From: Salinivibrio kushneri
GTDB lineage: Bacteria > Pseudomonadota > Gammaproteobacteria > Enterobacterales > Vibrionaceae
Assembly (NCBI RefSeq): GCF_005280275.1
Contig: NZ_CP040021.1
Coordinates: 2,629,001-2,693,000 of the forward strand
Direction: 5' to 3'
Length of the DNA stretch: 64,000 nucleotides
The notes under the pieces are model-generated. The model ran no database searches. It was not told the DNA's origin and was given only the letters and a program-made list of their open reading frames with translations. Positions 19,465 to 27,803 of the stretch are shown piece after piece (the first letter of the stretch is position 1; the number at the start of each line of letters is the position of its first letter). A program made the position numbers and the translations under genes.

Positions 19465-19687
19465 TATGTCTTCCCTTCTAGGTTTTTTAGAGACGAAGTC
19501 ACTCTAATTCAAAAGAAGCCCGGCTGGCAAAGGTTTGTGGCGATGAGTGTGGCTGTATGGAGGCTCTTTAACCACAAACTGAGCGCGATCTCACAATTTG
19601 TTGCGTTTTTTCTCAGTTGAATGGTTGTAAAAGCCCGCCAATGGCCTGATCTTTAGGGTGTTGATTGGCTTTTAACTCCGGAAATCT

Positions 19688-20776
19688 ATGCTCATTCTGG
19701 TTCTTTTTATCTCGCTTTCGATTGGCGTCTCCTTCATTTGCTCCGTACTTGAGGCGGTACTGCTCAGTATCACACCCAGCTACATTGCGAATCTCCGCCA
19801 CCAAGGGCACCCTGCGGCCGAGCGCCTCAATGCGCTTAAAAAGGATATTGATCGCCCCTTGGCCTCGATTCTGACCCTCAACACCATTGCACATACTGTG
19901 GGGGCAGCCGGCGCGGGGGCACAAGCGGCTCACGTGTTTGGTGACGCGTGGGTCGGCGTATTCTCCGCCGTATTGACGCTTGCCATTCTGCTTCTCTCAG
20001 AAATCATTCCCAAAACCATTGGCGCCAACTTCTGGCCCCAATTAGCCCCTGGCGCGGCACTGGTACTCAAGTGGATGGTGTGGGCACTGACGCCATTCGT
20101 TTGGCTGTCTGAGCAGATCACCAAGCGGCTCAGCGCGGATACCACCCATGTCAAACTACGTGATGAAATCTCAGCGATGGCAATGCTGGCATCAGAAAGT
20201 GGGGAAATGGGGGAAGACGAAACACAAATGCTTCATAACATGCTGAAGTTACGTGACCTGCCCGCAACACAGCTGATGACACCGCGCCCGGTCCTGTTTC
20301 GCATTCCTGCCGAGATGGATGTGAATACCTTCCTTGACGAGCACGGTGACTGCCCGTTCTCTCGCCCGCTGGTTTACGGTGAGCAGCGTGACGATATTCT
20401 AGGCTTTGTCCACAAGTCCAATATCTATGAAGCCAAAACCCAAGGCGCTGGCCAAACGCCGATAGGCAATCTTATGCGCCCCCTCGCGGTGATCCTTCCC
20501 GGGAACAGTGTTTTGCAAGCATTTGATATCTTAATGATCCGCCGCGCTCAGTTGGCGATGATTGTCGATGAATATGGCACGGTGCAAGGTATTATCACCT
20601 TGGAGGATGTGTTTGAGTACTTAACCGGGCGAGAAATTATCGATGAGGCGGACACGGTCACTGATATGCAACAGCTCGCTTATCAACGTTGGGATGCTTG
20701 GAAGAAGCAGCACAACATGATTGAAAGCCAAGATGACGATGAACCACCGGTCCAGCGACATACGGATGAGTCATGA
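19688..20776 (+). CDS. CNNM/CBS-domain membrane protein
   Basis: 362 residues. An N-terminal CNNM (DUF21) transmembrane region of about 150 residues has three or four membrane segments and the motif LSEIIPKTIGANFW. A cytosolic CBS pair (about 195-325) follows, including QLMTPRPVLFRIPA and MIVDEYGTVQGIITLEDVFE. It lacks the C-terminal CorC_HlyC domain found in many relatives. CNNM proteins are linked to Mg2+ efflux or transport, and annotation as hemolysin-like is historical. The substrate is unproven. It is divergent from hupA and convergent with yjaG. Confidence 0.85.
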   Translation: MLILVLFISLSIGVSFICSVLEAVLLSITPSYIANLRHQGHPAAERLNALKKDIDRPLASILTLNTIAHTVGAAGAGAQAAHVFGDAWVGVFSAVLTLAILLLSEIIPKTIGANFWPQLAPGAALVLKWMVWALTPFVWLSEQITKRLSADTTHVKLRDEISAMAMLASESGEMGEDETQMLHNMLKLRDLPATQLMTPRPVLFRIPAEMDVNTFLDEHGDCPFSRPLVYGEQRDDILGFVHKSNIYEAKTQGAGQTPIGNLMRPLAVILPGNSVLQAFDILMIRRAQLAMIVDEYGTVQGIITLEDVFEYLTGREIIDEADTVTDMQQLAYQRWDAWKKQHNMIESQDDDEPPVQRHTDES

Positions 20777-20780
20777 TCAG

Positions 20781-20805
20781 AAAAGGCGGCGCGCGCCGCC
20801 TTTTT
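20781..20805. terminator. Bidirectional terminator between the CNNM gene and yjaG
   Basis: AAAAGGCGGC and GCCGCCTTTT form a 10-bp stem around a 4-base GCGC loop, directly after the CNNM stop. Confidence 0.85.
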
Positions 20806-20821
20806 ATCGGGTGACGCGTGC

Positions 20822-21412
20822 TTACTCGACACCTAATCCAAGGTTACTGACGCCCGCCTCACGCAGCTCTTGGCGGATGCTTTTGATCATCTCCACATCA
20901 CGGCTTTCCGCACTTTTTAGCACACGGAAAATCGCCCATTGGGCATCCCACTCTTCACAAACCGCTTCAAACCTCTTTTGATTCTCATCCGTCACCGCCT
21001 CACCGGTCTGTGCTTCTTCTAGCTGCGCTACGCTGTGGATAGATTGCTGGGAGACTTTCAGGGTAATAGGGAGTATTTCATCACGATCCAATAAGGCGTG
21101 AAGAAGCTGAGACAAGGCGATGCAGGCATCAATCGCCGGATAAGTCAGATAAATGGCATCCTCATCAGCGACCGGAATTAATGGCTCTAGCTTTTCCAAT
21201 TGCCGTTCGAAGTCAATTTTGGCACTTTTAACCGTCTGCGATTCCCATACCGCATCGAGAATATTGCGAAACGCTTGCGGGTCGGCAAATTCAGTTTGGG
21301 CACAGTAGAGCGCATAGTTAGGGACCATACGTTCCACCAGCGCAGCCATAAAACTAATGTGCTGCCAGTTTTCACATTTTTCCAAACGCAGTTGTAAAGG
21401 GTTTCGTAACAT
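20822..21412 (-). CDS. yjaG: YjaG-like DUF416 protein
   Basis: 196 residues from the ATG at 21410-21412, the same length as E. coli YjaG and with the same start pattern, MLRNPLQLRLEKCENWQHI. Conserved segments include FMAALVERMVPNYALYC, YPAIDACIALSQLLHALLD and LREAGVSNLGL. It appears soluble and mainly alpha-helical. The function is unknown; the gene is a steady neighbour of hupA and hemE in this lineage. The frame is open for 14 more codons upstream, but these are not conserved in the family. Confidence 0.88.
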   Translation of the reverse strand: MLRNPLQLRLEKCENWQHISFMAALVERMVPNYALYCAQTEFADPQAFRNILDAVWESQTVKSAKIDFERQLEKLEPLIPVADEDAIYLTYPAIDACIALSQLLHALLDRDEILPITLKVSQQSIHSVAQLEEAQTGEAVTDENQKRFEAVCEEWDAQWAIFRVLKSAESRDVEMIKSIRQELREAGVSNLGLGVE

Positions 21413-21503
21413 AGTCAGTGAGTCTTTAATAACGGGAAGGTATGTTGTCCTCATGGAATGCGGCCAGTGTACTTGATTCCCCTCACCATAAAAAGGAGCC
21501 TTT

Positions 21504-22409
21504 GTGGATAAAATCTACGTTATCAGCGAGCATGTCGAGACGTATCACCAGTTGCTTGAAACGGCTCAACTTCCCGATCTCGCTATCACCTCATCCGCAG
21601 AGGAGGCCAGTGTCTGGTTGGCCGATCCGCCGCTTGCGGCCCCGCTATTACCCAACGCCAAGGCATTGCGTTGGCTTCAGTCGACCTTTGCCGGTACCGA
21701 TGCCCTGATTAAAGCCCCTTTCCGCGACTATCAGCTCACCAATGTGCGAGGTATTTTCGGCGCATTGATGGCCGAATATGTCTTCGGGTTTGTGCTCAAT
21801 GAAAGCCGGCATATAAGCCAGTATGCCGAACAGCAAGCACAGCGTTGCTGGCAGCCTCAGCCCTATCAGTCGTTGCGAAGACAAACGCTCGCCCTCTTAG
21901 GCACCGGGGCGATTGGCCAGCATATCGCGACCGTCGCACACGCCTTTGGCATGACCGTACTTGGCGTCAACCAAGATGGGCGGCCCGTCGATAGTTTTGA
22001 TCACACTCTGACACTACCAGCATTAGAGCAACGCTTAGACAAGGTGGATGTGCTGGTCAGTACCTTGCCCGCCACGCCTGAGACGGATAAATGTTTGAAT
22101 GCGGATTTTTGGCGACAGGCACAAGACCTCATATTCATCAACGTTGGACGGGGTGCCACCTTGGATGAGGCCGCCCTGCTCCACGCGTTAGATAACAAAA
22201 AACTCGGCTTGGCGGTCTTGGATGTAATGCAACAAGAGCCACTGCCGAAGCAGCATCCCTTTTGGACACACCCCAACGTGAGAGTGACTCCCCATATTGC
22301 GGCGGTCAGTTTTCCTGAGCAGGTGTTTGCGCTATTTGCCGATAACTATCGCCGCTGGCATGCAGGCGAACCGCTCATGCACTCAGTCGATTTTGACAAA
22401 GGTTACTAG
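21504..22409 (+). CDS. D-2-hydroxyacid dehydrogenase (glyoxylate/hydroxypyruvate reductase-like)
   Basis: 301 residues from a GTG start with AAGGAG 5 bases upstream. The NAD(P)-binding Rossmann loop is LALLGTGAIGQHIATVAHAF (about residues 130-150). VNVGRGATLDEAALLHAL and VLDVMQQEPLPKQHPFW are typical of the family, and the catalytic His is in TPHIAAVSFPEQ. It would reduce a 2-oxoacid or oxidise a D-2-hydroxyacid in the cytosol. The exact substrate is unknown. It is directly adjacent to the next gene with no gap. Confidence 0.85.
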   Translation: MDKIYVISEHVETYHQLLETAQLPDLAITSSAEEASVWLADPPLAAPLLPNAKALRWLQSTFAGTDALIKAPFRDYQLTNVRGIFGALMAEYVFGFVLNESRHISQYAEQQAQRCWQPQPYQSLRRQTLALLGTGAIGQHIATVAHAFGMTVLGVNQDGRPVDSFDHTLTLPALEQRLDKVDVLVSTLPATPETDKCLNADFWRQAQDLIFINVGRGATLDEAALLHALDNKKLGLAVLDVMQQEPLPKQHPFWTHPNVRVTPHIAAVSFPEQVFALFADNYRRWHAGEPLMHSVDFDKGY

Positions 22410-22997
22410 ATGCTTTTCGAGGATTTAGACACGGCTTTAGCCGCGGCCCGAGCGTGTCGGTTATGCCAACACTGGCTACCCGATGGACCTCGCCCTGTTA
22501 TCCAAGCCAGTGCTAACGCGCGAGTACTGATTATCGGCCAAGCACCAGGACAACGTGTGCATGAGAGTGGGCTGCCATTTAATGACCCTAGTGGTGATCG
22601 TTTGCGGGAATGGCTGGGGGTCACTCGCGAGCAGTTTTACCAGCCAGATTTATTTGCCATCATGCCCATGGGTTTTTGTTATCCCGGCAAAGGTCAATCG
22701 GGCGATTTACCGCCGGCACGTATCTGCGCGCCTGTTTGGCACCAGGCAATCAAAGCGCATCTTCCTCACGTTGCGGTAACCTTGCTGATTGGCCAATATG
22801 CACAGCGGTACTATTTAGCCAATAAACCAAAAACATTGACCGAGACCGTCAAGCACTGGCAAAAGTGGGCGCCTCACACCTTTGCGCTGCCTCACCCTTC
22901 CCCCAGAAACACCTTGTGGTTACGTCGCAATCCGTGGTTTGAAGAGGAGGTGGTGCCCGCCATGCGCTATCACGTTCAACAGGCTTTATACGATTGA
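22410..22997 (+). CDS. Uracil-DNA glycosylase superfamily protein
   Basis: 195 residues with a family-4-like UDG fold. Motif 1 is IIGQAPGQRVHESGLPFNDP and the C-terminal motif is LPHPSPRNT. A single CxxC (CRLCQ) lies near the N-terminus. Classical family 4 enzymes have four cluster cysteines, and here I do not see the full set, so an Fe-S cluster is doubtful. It may remove uracil from DNA, but relatives of this short type are often uncharacterised. Its ATG follows the upstream stop codon immediately, implying translational coupling. Confidence 0.78.
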   Translation: MLFEDLDTALAAARACRLCQHWLPDGPRPVIQASANARVLIIGQAPGQRVHESGLPFNDPSGDRLREWLGVTREQFYQPDLFAIMPMGFCYPGKGQSGDLPPARICAPVWHQAIKAHLPHVAVTLLIGQYAQRYYLANKPKTLTETVKHWQKWAPHTFALPHPSPRNTLWLRRNPWFEEEVVPAMRYHVQQALYD

Positions 22998-23011
22998 GGC
23001 TAAAAAGAACA

Positions 23012-23037
23012 ACGCTCGCCAACTGGCGAGCGTGTTT
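23012..23037. terminator. Terminator between the UDG-like gene and hemE
   Basis: ACGCTCGCC and GGCGAGCGT form a 9-bp stem with the loop AACT. The flanks are T-rich on the plus side and A-rich (T-rich on minus) on the other, between two convergent genes. Confidence 0.75.
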
Positions 23038-23039
23038 TA

Positions 23040-24104
23040 CTAATCGTGGTAAGGGCGCGAGAGTTCATGCACCGCATCAATGAAGGCACCTGCGTTTTCT
23101 GGCGGCACATCCAAATGAATGCCATGTCCAAGGTTAAACACATGGCCCGTGCTTTCGCCAAACCCTTCTAGGATGGTAGCAACCTCTTGGCGAATGCGTT
23201 CTGGGCTCGCATAGAGCATTGATGGATCCATATTGCCTTGCAGCGCCACTTTGTCGCCAATTCGCGCTTTGGCATCCGCGATGTTAATGGTCCAATCAAG
23301 CCCCACACCGTCACACCCTGTGGCCGCAATACGCTCTAACCACATGCCGGCATTTTTGGTAAACAGCGTCACTGGAACACGACGACCGTCGTTTTCGCGA
23401 ATAAGACCATCCACGATTTTCTGCATATACTGCAAAGAAAAGTCGTTATAGTCGCGTGGCGTGAGCACGCCCCCCCAGGTATCAAACACCATGACCGACT
23501 GAGCGCCGGCTTTAATTTGGGCATTCAAATAGCTGATCACGCTATCGGCAAGTTTATCGAGCAAGGCATGCAGCGTTTGAGGCTCGGCATACATCATCTT
23601 TTTGATTTTGGTAAAGGCTTTTGAGGTTCCCCCTTCCACCATGTAGGTCGCCAGCGTCCACGGACTTCCCGAAAAACCAATCAAGGGCACGTCACCATTT
23701 AACTCGCGACGGATGGTACGCACAGCGTTCATCACATACTGCAACTCCCCTTCGGGATCGGGTATGCCAATTTTATCCACATCAGCTTTACAGGTGATGG
23801 GGCGGGAAAACTTGGGGCCCTCGCCCGTTTCAAAGTACAGCCCGAGCCCCATCGCATCAGGAATGGTGAGGATGTCTGAGAACAAGATCGCCGCATCTAA
23901 ATCGAAACGACGCAGTGGCTGCATGGTGACTTCGCAAGCCAGCTCGGCGTTTTTACACAATGACAAAAAGTCCCCCGCTTGCGCGCGCAGTTCACGATAC
24001 TCCGGCAGATAACGACCCGCTTGACGCATCATCCATACCGGCGTGCAATCGACTGGTTGCTTGTAGAGGGCGCGTAAATAACGATCGTTTTTTAATTCGG
24101 TCAT
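23040..24104 (-). CDS. hemE: Uroporphyrinogen decarboxylase
   Basis: 354 residues, the same length as E. coli HemE. The N-terminal [20 protein letters not shown] is the UROD signature with the substrate-binding Arg residues. [18 protein letters not shown] and [17 protein letters not shown] are also conserved. It removes the four acetate carboxyls of uroporphyrinogen III to give coproporphyrinogen III in haem synthesis. In related genomes nudC normally lies directly upstream on the same strand; here the two are separated by a 9.5-kb island. Confidence 0.98.
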   Translation of the reverse strand: MTELKNDRYLRALYKQPVDCTPVWMMRQAGRYLPEYRELRAQAGDFLSLCKNAELACEVTMQPLRRFDLDAAILFSDILTIPDAMGLGLYFETGEGPKFSRPITCKADVDKIGIPDPEGELQYVMNAVRTIRRELNGDVPLIGFSGSPWTLATYMVEGGTSKAFTKIKKMMYAEPQTLHALLDKLADSVISYLNAQIKAGAQSVMVFDTWGGVLTPRDYNDFSLQYMQKIVDGLIRENDGRRVPVTLFTKNAGMWLERIAATGCDGVGLDWTINIADAKARIGDKVALQGNMDPSMLYASPERIRQEVATILEGFGESTGHVFNLGHGIHLDVPPENAGAFIDAVHELSRPYHD

Positions 24105-24280
24105 TGTGTTAAACCTGTATGCGAATAGTGGCGCTCATTGTATCACTGTGCGACAGCAACAACAGCCAAGCTTTGTTAACAGGATCATAAAACTGTCACC
24201 TAGGGACGGCAAAGGATTGCTGATCATTTAACCACATGTTACAACCAACCTATAACGACAATAGGTCTACGAAAGACAAC

Positions 24281-24366
24281 ATGTTCGCATCTTACCCCGG
24301 CTCCCCTACGGCCGGGTTTTTTTATGCCTGTGCCAAGGTGCAGCTGGCCTCAATCAAGCGTCAGGC
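24281..24366. repeat. Left direct repeat (attL-like): duplicated 3' end of nudC plus hairpin
   Basis: Bases 24281-24348 are identical to 33838-33905 (68 bp). The following 18 bases are alignable without gaps but diverged. On the minus strand they read as nudC codons for RLIEASCTLAQA with synonymous changes (for example CGC for CGT, GAG for GAA) and an upstream TGA where nudC has CGA. The repeat contains a hairpin, CCCGGC with GCCGGG (24296-24316), followed by seven T residues, an intrinsic terminator on the plus strand. It marks the left boundary of the island. Confidence 0.9.
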
Positions 24367-24482
24367 TTTACTTTATTAGCTCCTAAGAAGCAATGTAAAA
24401 ATTTAGTACGGTCATCAGCCCTGGATGGAAATAGTCATCACTTACTTGAAAAATATTGACCTTCGCATCCCATAGTAAGGCC

Positions 24483-25493
24483 TCAACACGATCCTTTCTC
24501 GGCCCACATTCGACTGACTGGAAACACAGGAGCATCGCGCGATTGAATCCTATCTTCACTCGGTGCACAATCGAAGAATCGGCGATAAGTTCTTGAAAAG
24601 TGCTCCTGCGAGGTAAAGCCGCTACTCACGGCTACATCTGAAACACTCAAGTCAGTTTGCTGTAGAAGACGATGAGCCCGATTAATTCGAAGCTTTAGAT
24701 AATACTGTTTTGGAGAGAGACCAACTTCTTTTCGGAAGCGTCGCTCTAGCTGGCGAACCGATAGTCCAACAAACTCAGCCAGCGCTTTTGCATTTAAAGG
24801 TGACTCAAGTGTCTGGTGCATCATTCTGACTAGACGCCGCATCTGAGCTGAAGTAGCCACGTGATGTTCTGGCGCATGGGAAAGCTGCTTCGCATCACTA
24901 CGGCGCTGACGCCGCTCAAGTAGATGGTCTCGTAATGTATCAACCAACGCTACCTCAATTTTCGTCACCAGCCAGGCCAGCATCATGTCTATTACAGCCG
25001 TTCCCCCAGCACAGGTCATGCGATCCCCTGATAGGTTATATAGCTCGCTGACTGGTTCAATTTTTGGGTAAAGCTCTTGAAAAGCCTCAAGATTATCCCA
25101 GTGCACTGCGGCTCTATGTCCATCCAGTAATCCTGCTGCGGCGAGAACATCGACGCCCATTTCTATACCGACAAGCCTAACGCCCGCTGTATCACAATGT
25201 CTCAACCACATACTGATCTGTCGATCGCTACGAAAAGCCTTAGTTTCAAAACTGGCTAATACAAATACAGTATCGAACTCGCTCGGCGCGGGCCACTCTG
25301 TTTCAACTGCAATGGGAACACCGTTTGAGGCCGGAACAGTAGGCTCAATACCTAAAAGGCTCCATTCGAAGCGCGTTTCTTGCGCCAACCAATTAACAAT
25401 AAAAAGCGGATCCAAAAGACAGCCGAGACCAGAAAAAGAAAACTCAGGAAACAGCAATATACCAATACGATGAGTAGAGCTTTTTAGAGGCAT
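24483..25493 (-). CDS. GlxA-type AraC-family transcriptional regulator (DJ-1/PfpI domain plus AraC helix-turn-helix)
   Basis: 336 residues. The N-terminal part (about 8-185) is a DJ-1/PfpI-like glutamine amidotransferase fold, starting HRIGILLFPEFSFSGLGCLL. The C-terminal part (about 220-315) is an AraC double helix-turn-helix with LAEFVGLSVRQLERRFRKEV and DVAVSSGFTSQEHFSRTYRR. The architecture is that of GbdR and CdhR, which control glycine betaine and carnitine catabolism in Pseudomonas. That agrees with the neighbouring genes, but the inducer here is unknown. It is the last gene of the five-gene operon, 7 bases after the aldolase, whose end supplies the ribosome-binding site. Confidence 0.85.
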   Translation of the reverse strand: MPLKSSTHRIGILLFPEFSFSGLGCLLDPLFIVNWLAQETRFEWSLLGIEPTVPASNGVPIAVETEWPAPSEFDTVFVLASFETKAFRSDRQISMWLRHCDTAGVRLVGIEMGVDVLAAAGLLDGHRAAVHWDNLEAFQELYPKIEPVSELYNLSGDRMTCAGGTAVIDMMLAWLVTKIEVALVDTLRDHLLERRQRRSDAKQLSHAPEHHVATSAQMRRLVRMMHQTLESPLNAKALAEFVGLSVRQLERRFRKEVGLSPKQYYLKLRINRAHRLLQQTDLSVSDVAVSSGFTSQEHFSRTYRRFFDCAPSEDRIQSRDAPVFPVSRMWAEKGSC

Positions 25494-25500
25494 CCGTTAT

Positions 25501-26259
25501 TTAGCTCCGGTAATCGCTTTCTTCCCGATCAAGGACTCGCATCAAAGCAGCAAGGTGGGCCTGCGGTGAGCCCATTTTTATATAGTCATCCCACTGCTCT
25601 GCTGTAAGTCGCGCCACCTCTTTAGAAACAGGAGATAACGGCAAACCACTGGCACGGGCCACTAAATAATAACGGCAGGCTCGCTCAAAATAGTAGAGGT
25701 TATCGAAAGCGGTAGCCACGTCCGGGCCGATTGCAATGACACCGTGATTACCGAGTAATAAGATCGGTTTTCGATTATCAGCCATAGCAGCTAAACGTTC
25801 TGCTTCATCGCCCAGCCCCATCCCCTCAAAGTTGTGATCAACGCTGAATCGTTCAAAAAAACGCATAGAACTCTGCTCAATCGGAGGAAGCTCTGGGTTA
25901 TCAAGACAAGATAAAGCAGTAGCATAAAGACTGTGGCAATGTAGAATGCAGCCTATATCTCTATTTTGCCGATGCATTGCACCATGTATCGCCCACGCTG
26001 TAGGATCTATATCAGCAGGTTCAGCTTCCGTGTTTGCCGCAACTTCGAGCAAATCACTCGCTTTTATCTCGGAAAAATGCCTACCGGCAGGATTTATCAA
26101 AAATTTTTTTTCTCGGTAGTTGGTCATCACACTACAGTGGTTCGCTGCTGCCTCATGCAAGTCTAAACGCGCCATCCAGCGAAACACACATGCTAGCTGC
26201 TCACGCAATGTTCCTAAAGTACCCTCCTGATTCAATGTCATTGTGCTGTCCTTAATCAT
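25501..26259 (-). CDS. Class II aldolase/adducin-family protein
   Basis: 252 residues. Zinc-ligand His motifs are CILHCHSLYATAL (about 118-130) and LLGNHGVIAIG (about 182-192). NHCSVMTNYREKKFLINPAG matches the substrate-phosphate loop region of the family, though without a clear phosphate-binding set. Members are aldolases, epimerases or decarboxylases acting on hydroxy-carbonyl compounds. Its presence in a choline/betaine-type operon is unusual and suggests a substrate with a carbon chain to cleave. The ATG at 26259 overlaps the upstream stop as TAATG. A second ATG at 26241 with AAGGA upstream is an equally good start. Confidence 0.82.
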   Translation of the reverse strand: MIKDSTMTLNQEGTLGTLREQLACVFRWMARLDLHEAAANHCSVMTNYREKKFLINPAGRHFSEIKASDLLEVAANTEAEPADIDPTAWAIHGAMHRQNRDIGCILHCHSLYATALSCLDNPELPPIEQSSMRFFERFSVDHNFEGMGLGDEAERLAAMADNRKPILLLGNHGVIAIGPDVATAFDNLYYFERACRYYLVARASGLPLSPVSKEVARLTAEQWDDYIKMGSPQAHLAALMRVLDREESDYRS

Positions 26260-27743
26260 TAATAATGAATCCAGCGTGTTTTCAACGCCATATATTTGTG
26301 CATACCAGCTAGACCATAGTCTCTACCAATCCCTGACTGTTTCATACCTCCAAAGGTCGTTTGTGGACTAACCGCATCAACACCGTTGACTGTAATCGTC
26401 CCTGCTTGAATTAAGTCGCAAAGACGGTGAGCTCGGCTAAGTCGTTGCGTCCATAGAGAGGCAGCGAGGCCGTAGCAACTATTATTCGCTAAAGCCACTG
26501 AATCCATATCCTTTTGAAAGCGCGTAACTGTCAAAACCGGGCCAAATATCTCTTCTTGGAAGATTCGATGCTTCGCTTCTACCTCAGTAAAAATGGTGGG
26601 CATGACAAAAAGAGAGCCCTCACCTACAGTGACCACATCACCACCGACTAGCAAGTTTGCCTCATGCTTTCCCACCTTAAGATAGTCTATGAATTGTTCA
26701 AATTGCGACCTGCTCACGATAGGTCCAAGATTTGTGTCAGGGTTTAGTGGATGACCAGGGATCAATTGCTTAATTTTTTTTTGAAGTAAGGTGAGAAACT
26801 CTTCGGCTATACCGTCTTGAAGTAAAAGTCGAGAATGCGCAGAGCATACTTGTCCCGCGTTGGTAAAAACGCCTGAAATAACCGCGTCTGCTGCTGCATC
26901 AAGATCTGCGCAGTCGTCAAAAACGATATGAGGACTCTTACCGCCACATTCGAGCCAAACGGGTTTCATGTTGGACTCACCAGCGTACACTAGGAATCGT
27001 TTTCCTATTTCTGTTGAACCAGTAAACCCGATAGCGTCAATATCTGGATGACGACCTAATGCTTCGCCGGTAACGTGACCATATCCAGGTAAAACATGAA
27101 GTACTCCGCGGGGTAATCCTGCCTCCTCACAAAGCTCCGCTAGCCGCAATGCTGACAAAGAAGACTCCTCAGATGGCTTGAGTACCACACTATTCCCACC
27201 CGCTAATGCTGGCGCGAGTTTTACCGAAGCATTATGTAAAGGATAATTCCAAGGAACGATAGCACCAATAACGCCTAATGGCTCGTAAGAGACGGTCGCC
27301 TGCACGCCATCAGGAGAAGCTGCGACTTGATCGTAGTGTTTATCTTGCAACTCACCATACCAATCAAACAAAACCGCTGACTCTTCGACATCTTCTAAAG
27401 CTTCGCTAATACATTTTCCTACTTCCAAACAATCTAATAGCGCCAGCTCTTGTTGATGTTCTCGGATTGTTTGAGCAATATTTTTCATAATTACGCGACG
27501 TTCACTTGGAGCAAGTCCAGACCATAGCCGCCTTTCAAAAGCATTTCTCGCTGAAGCAACCGCGTGATCAACATCTTGAGTACTGGTCGCGGCAATCTGA
27601 GCTAATGGTTGCTCTGTCATTGGGTTAATAGTAGGTAGTGTCGTACCATCGCTAGAAGGGCAACGAACGCCATCTATCCAAGCATTTCCATTAACGCGAA
27701 TTTCGGCAGCTCGAGCCTGCCACTCCTGAAATGTAAAAGACAT
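26259..27743 (-). CDS. Aldehyde dehydrogenase (betaine-aldehyde-dehydrogenase-like)
   Basis: 494 residues of the NAD(P)-dependent aldehyde dehydrogenase superfamily. It has VIGAIVPWNYPLHNASVKLA, the cofactor segment GFTGSTEIGKRF, the general base Glu in WLECGGKSPHIVF, and the catalytic Cys in FTNAGQVCSAHSR. The C-terminal FGGMKQSGIGRDYGL is typical of BetB/GabD-like enzymes. It probably oxidises the aldehyde made by the adjoining GMC enzyme, or malic semialdehyde if the pathway is carnitine-like. The choice between these cannot be made from sequence. The stop overlaps the aldolase start. Confidence 0.9.
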   Translation of the reverse strand: MSFTFQEWQARAAEIRVNGNAWIDGVRCPSSDGTTLPTINPMTEQPLAQIAATSTQDVDHAVASARNAFERRLWSGLAPSERRVIMKNIAQTIREHQQELALLDCLEVGKCISEALEDVEESAVLFDWYGELQDKHYDQVAASPDGVQATVSYEPLGVIGAIVPWNYPLHNASVKLAPALAGGNSVVLKPSEESSLSALRLAELCEEAGLPRGVLHVLPGYGHVTGEALGRHPDIDAIGFTGSTEIGKRFLVYAGESNMKPVWLECGGKSPHIVFDDCADLDAAADAVISGVFTNAGQVCSAHSRLLLQDGIAEEFLTLLQKKIKQLIPGHPLNPDTNLGPIVSRSQFEQFIDYLKVGKHEANLLVGGDVVTVGEGSLFVMPTIFTEVEAKHRIFQEEIFGPVLTVTRFQKDMDSVALANNSCYGLAASLWTQRLSRAHRLCDLIQAGTITVNGVDAVSPQTTFGGMKQSGIGRDYGLAGMHKYMALKTRWIHY

Positions 27744-27803
27744 GTCAACTCACCATTGTAACCTGGTTTAAAAAATATACGCTTACGCAAATGGGCTTTA
27801 CAG

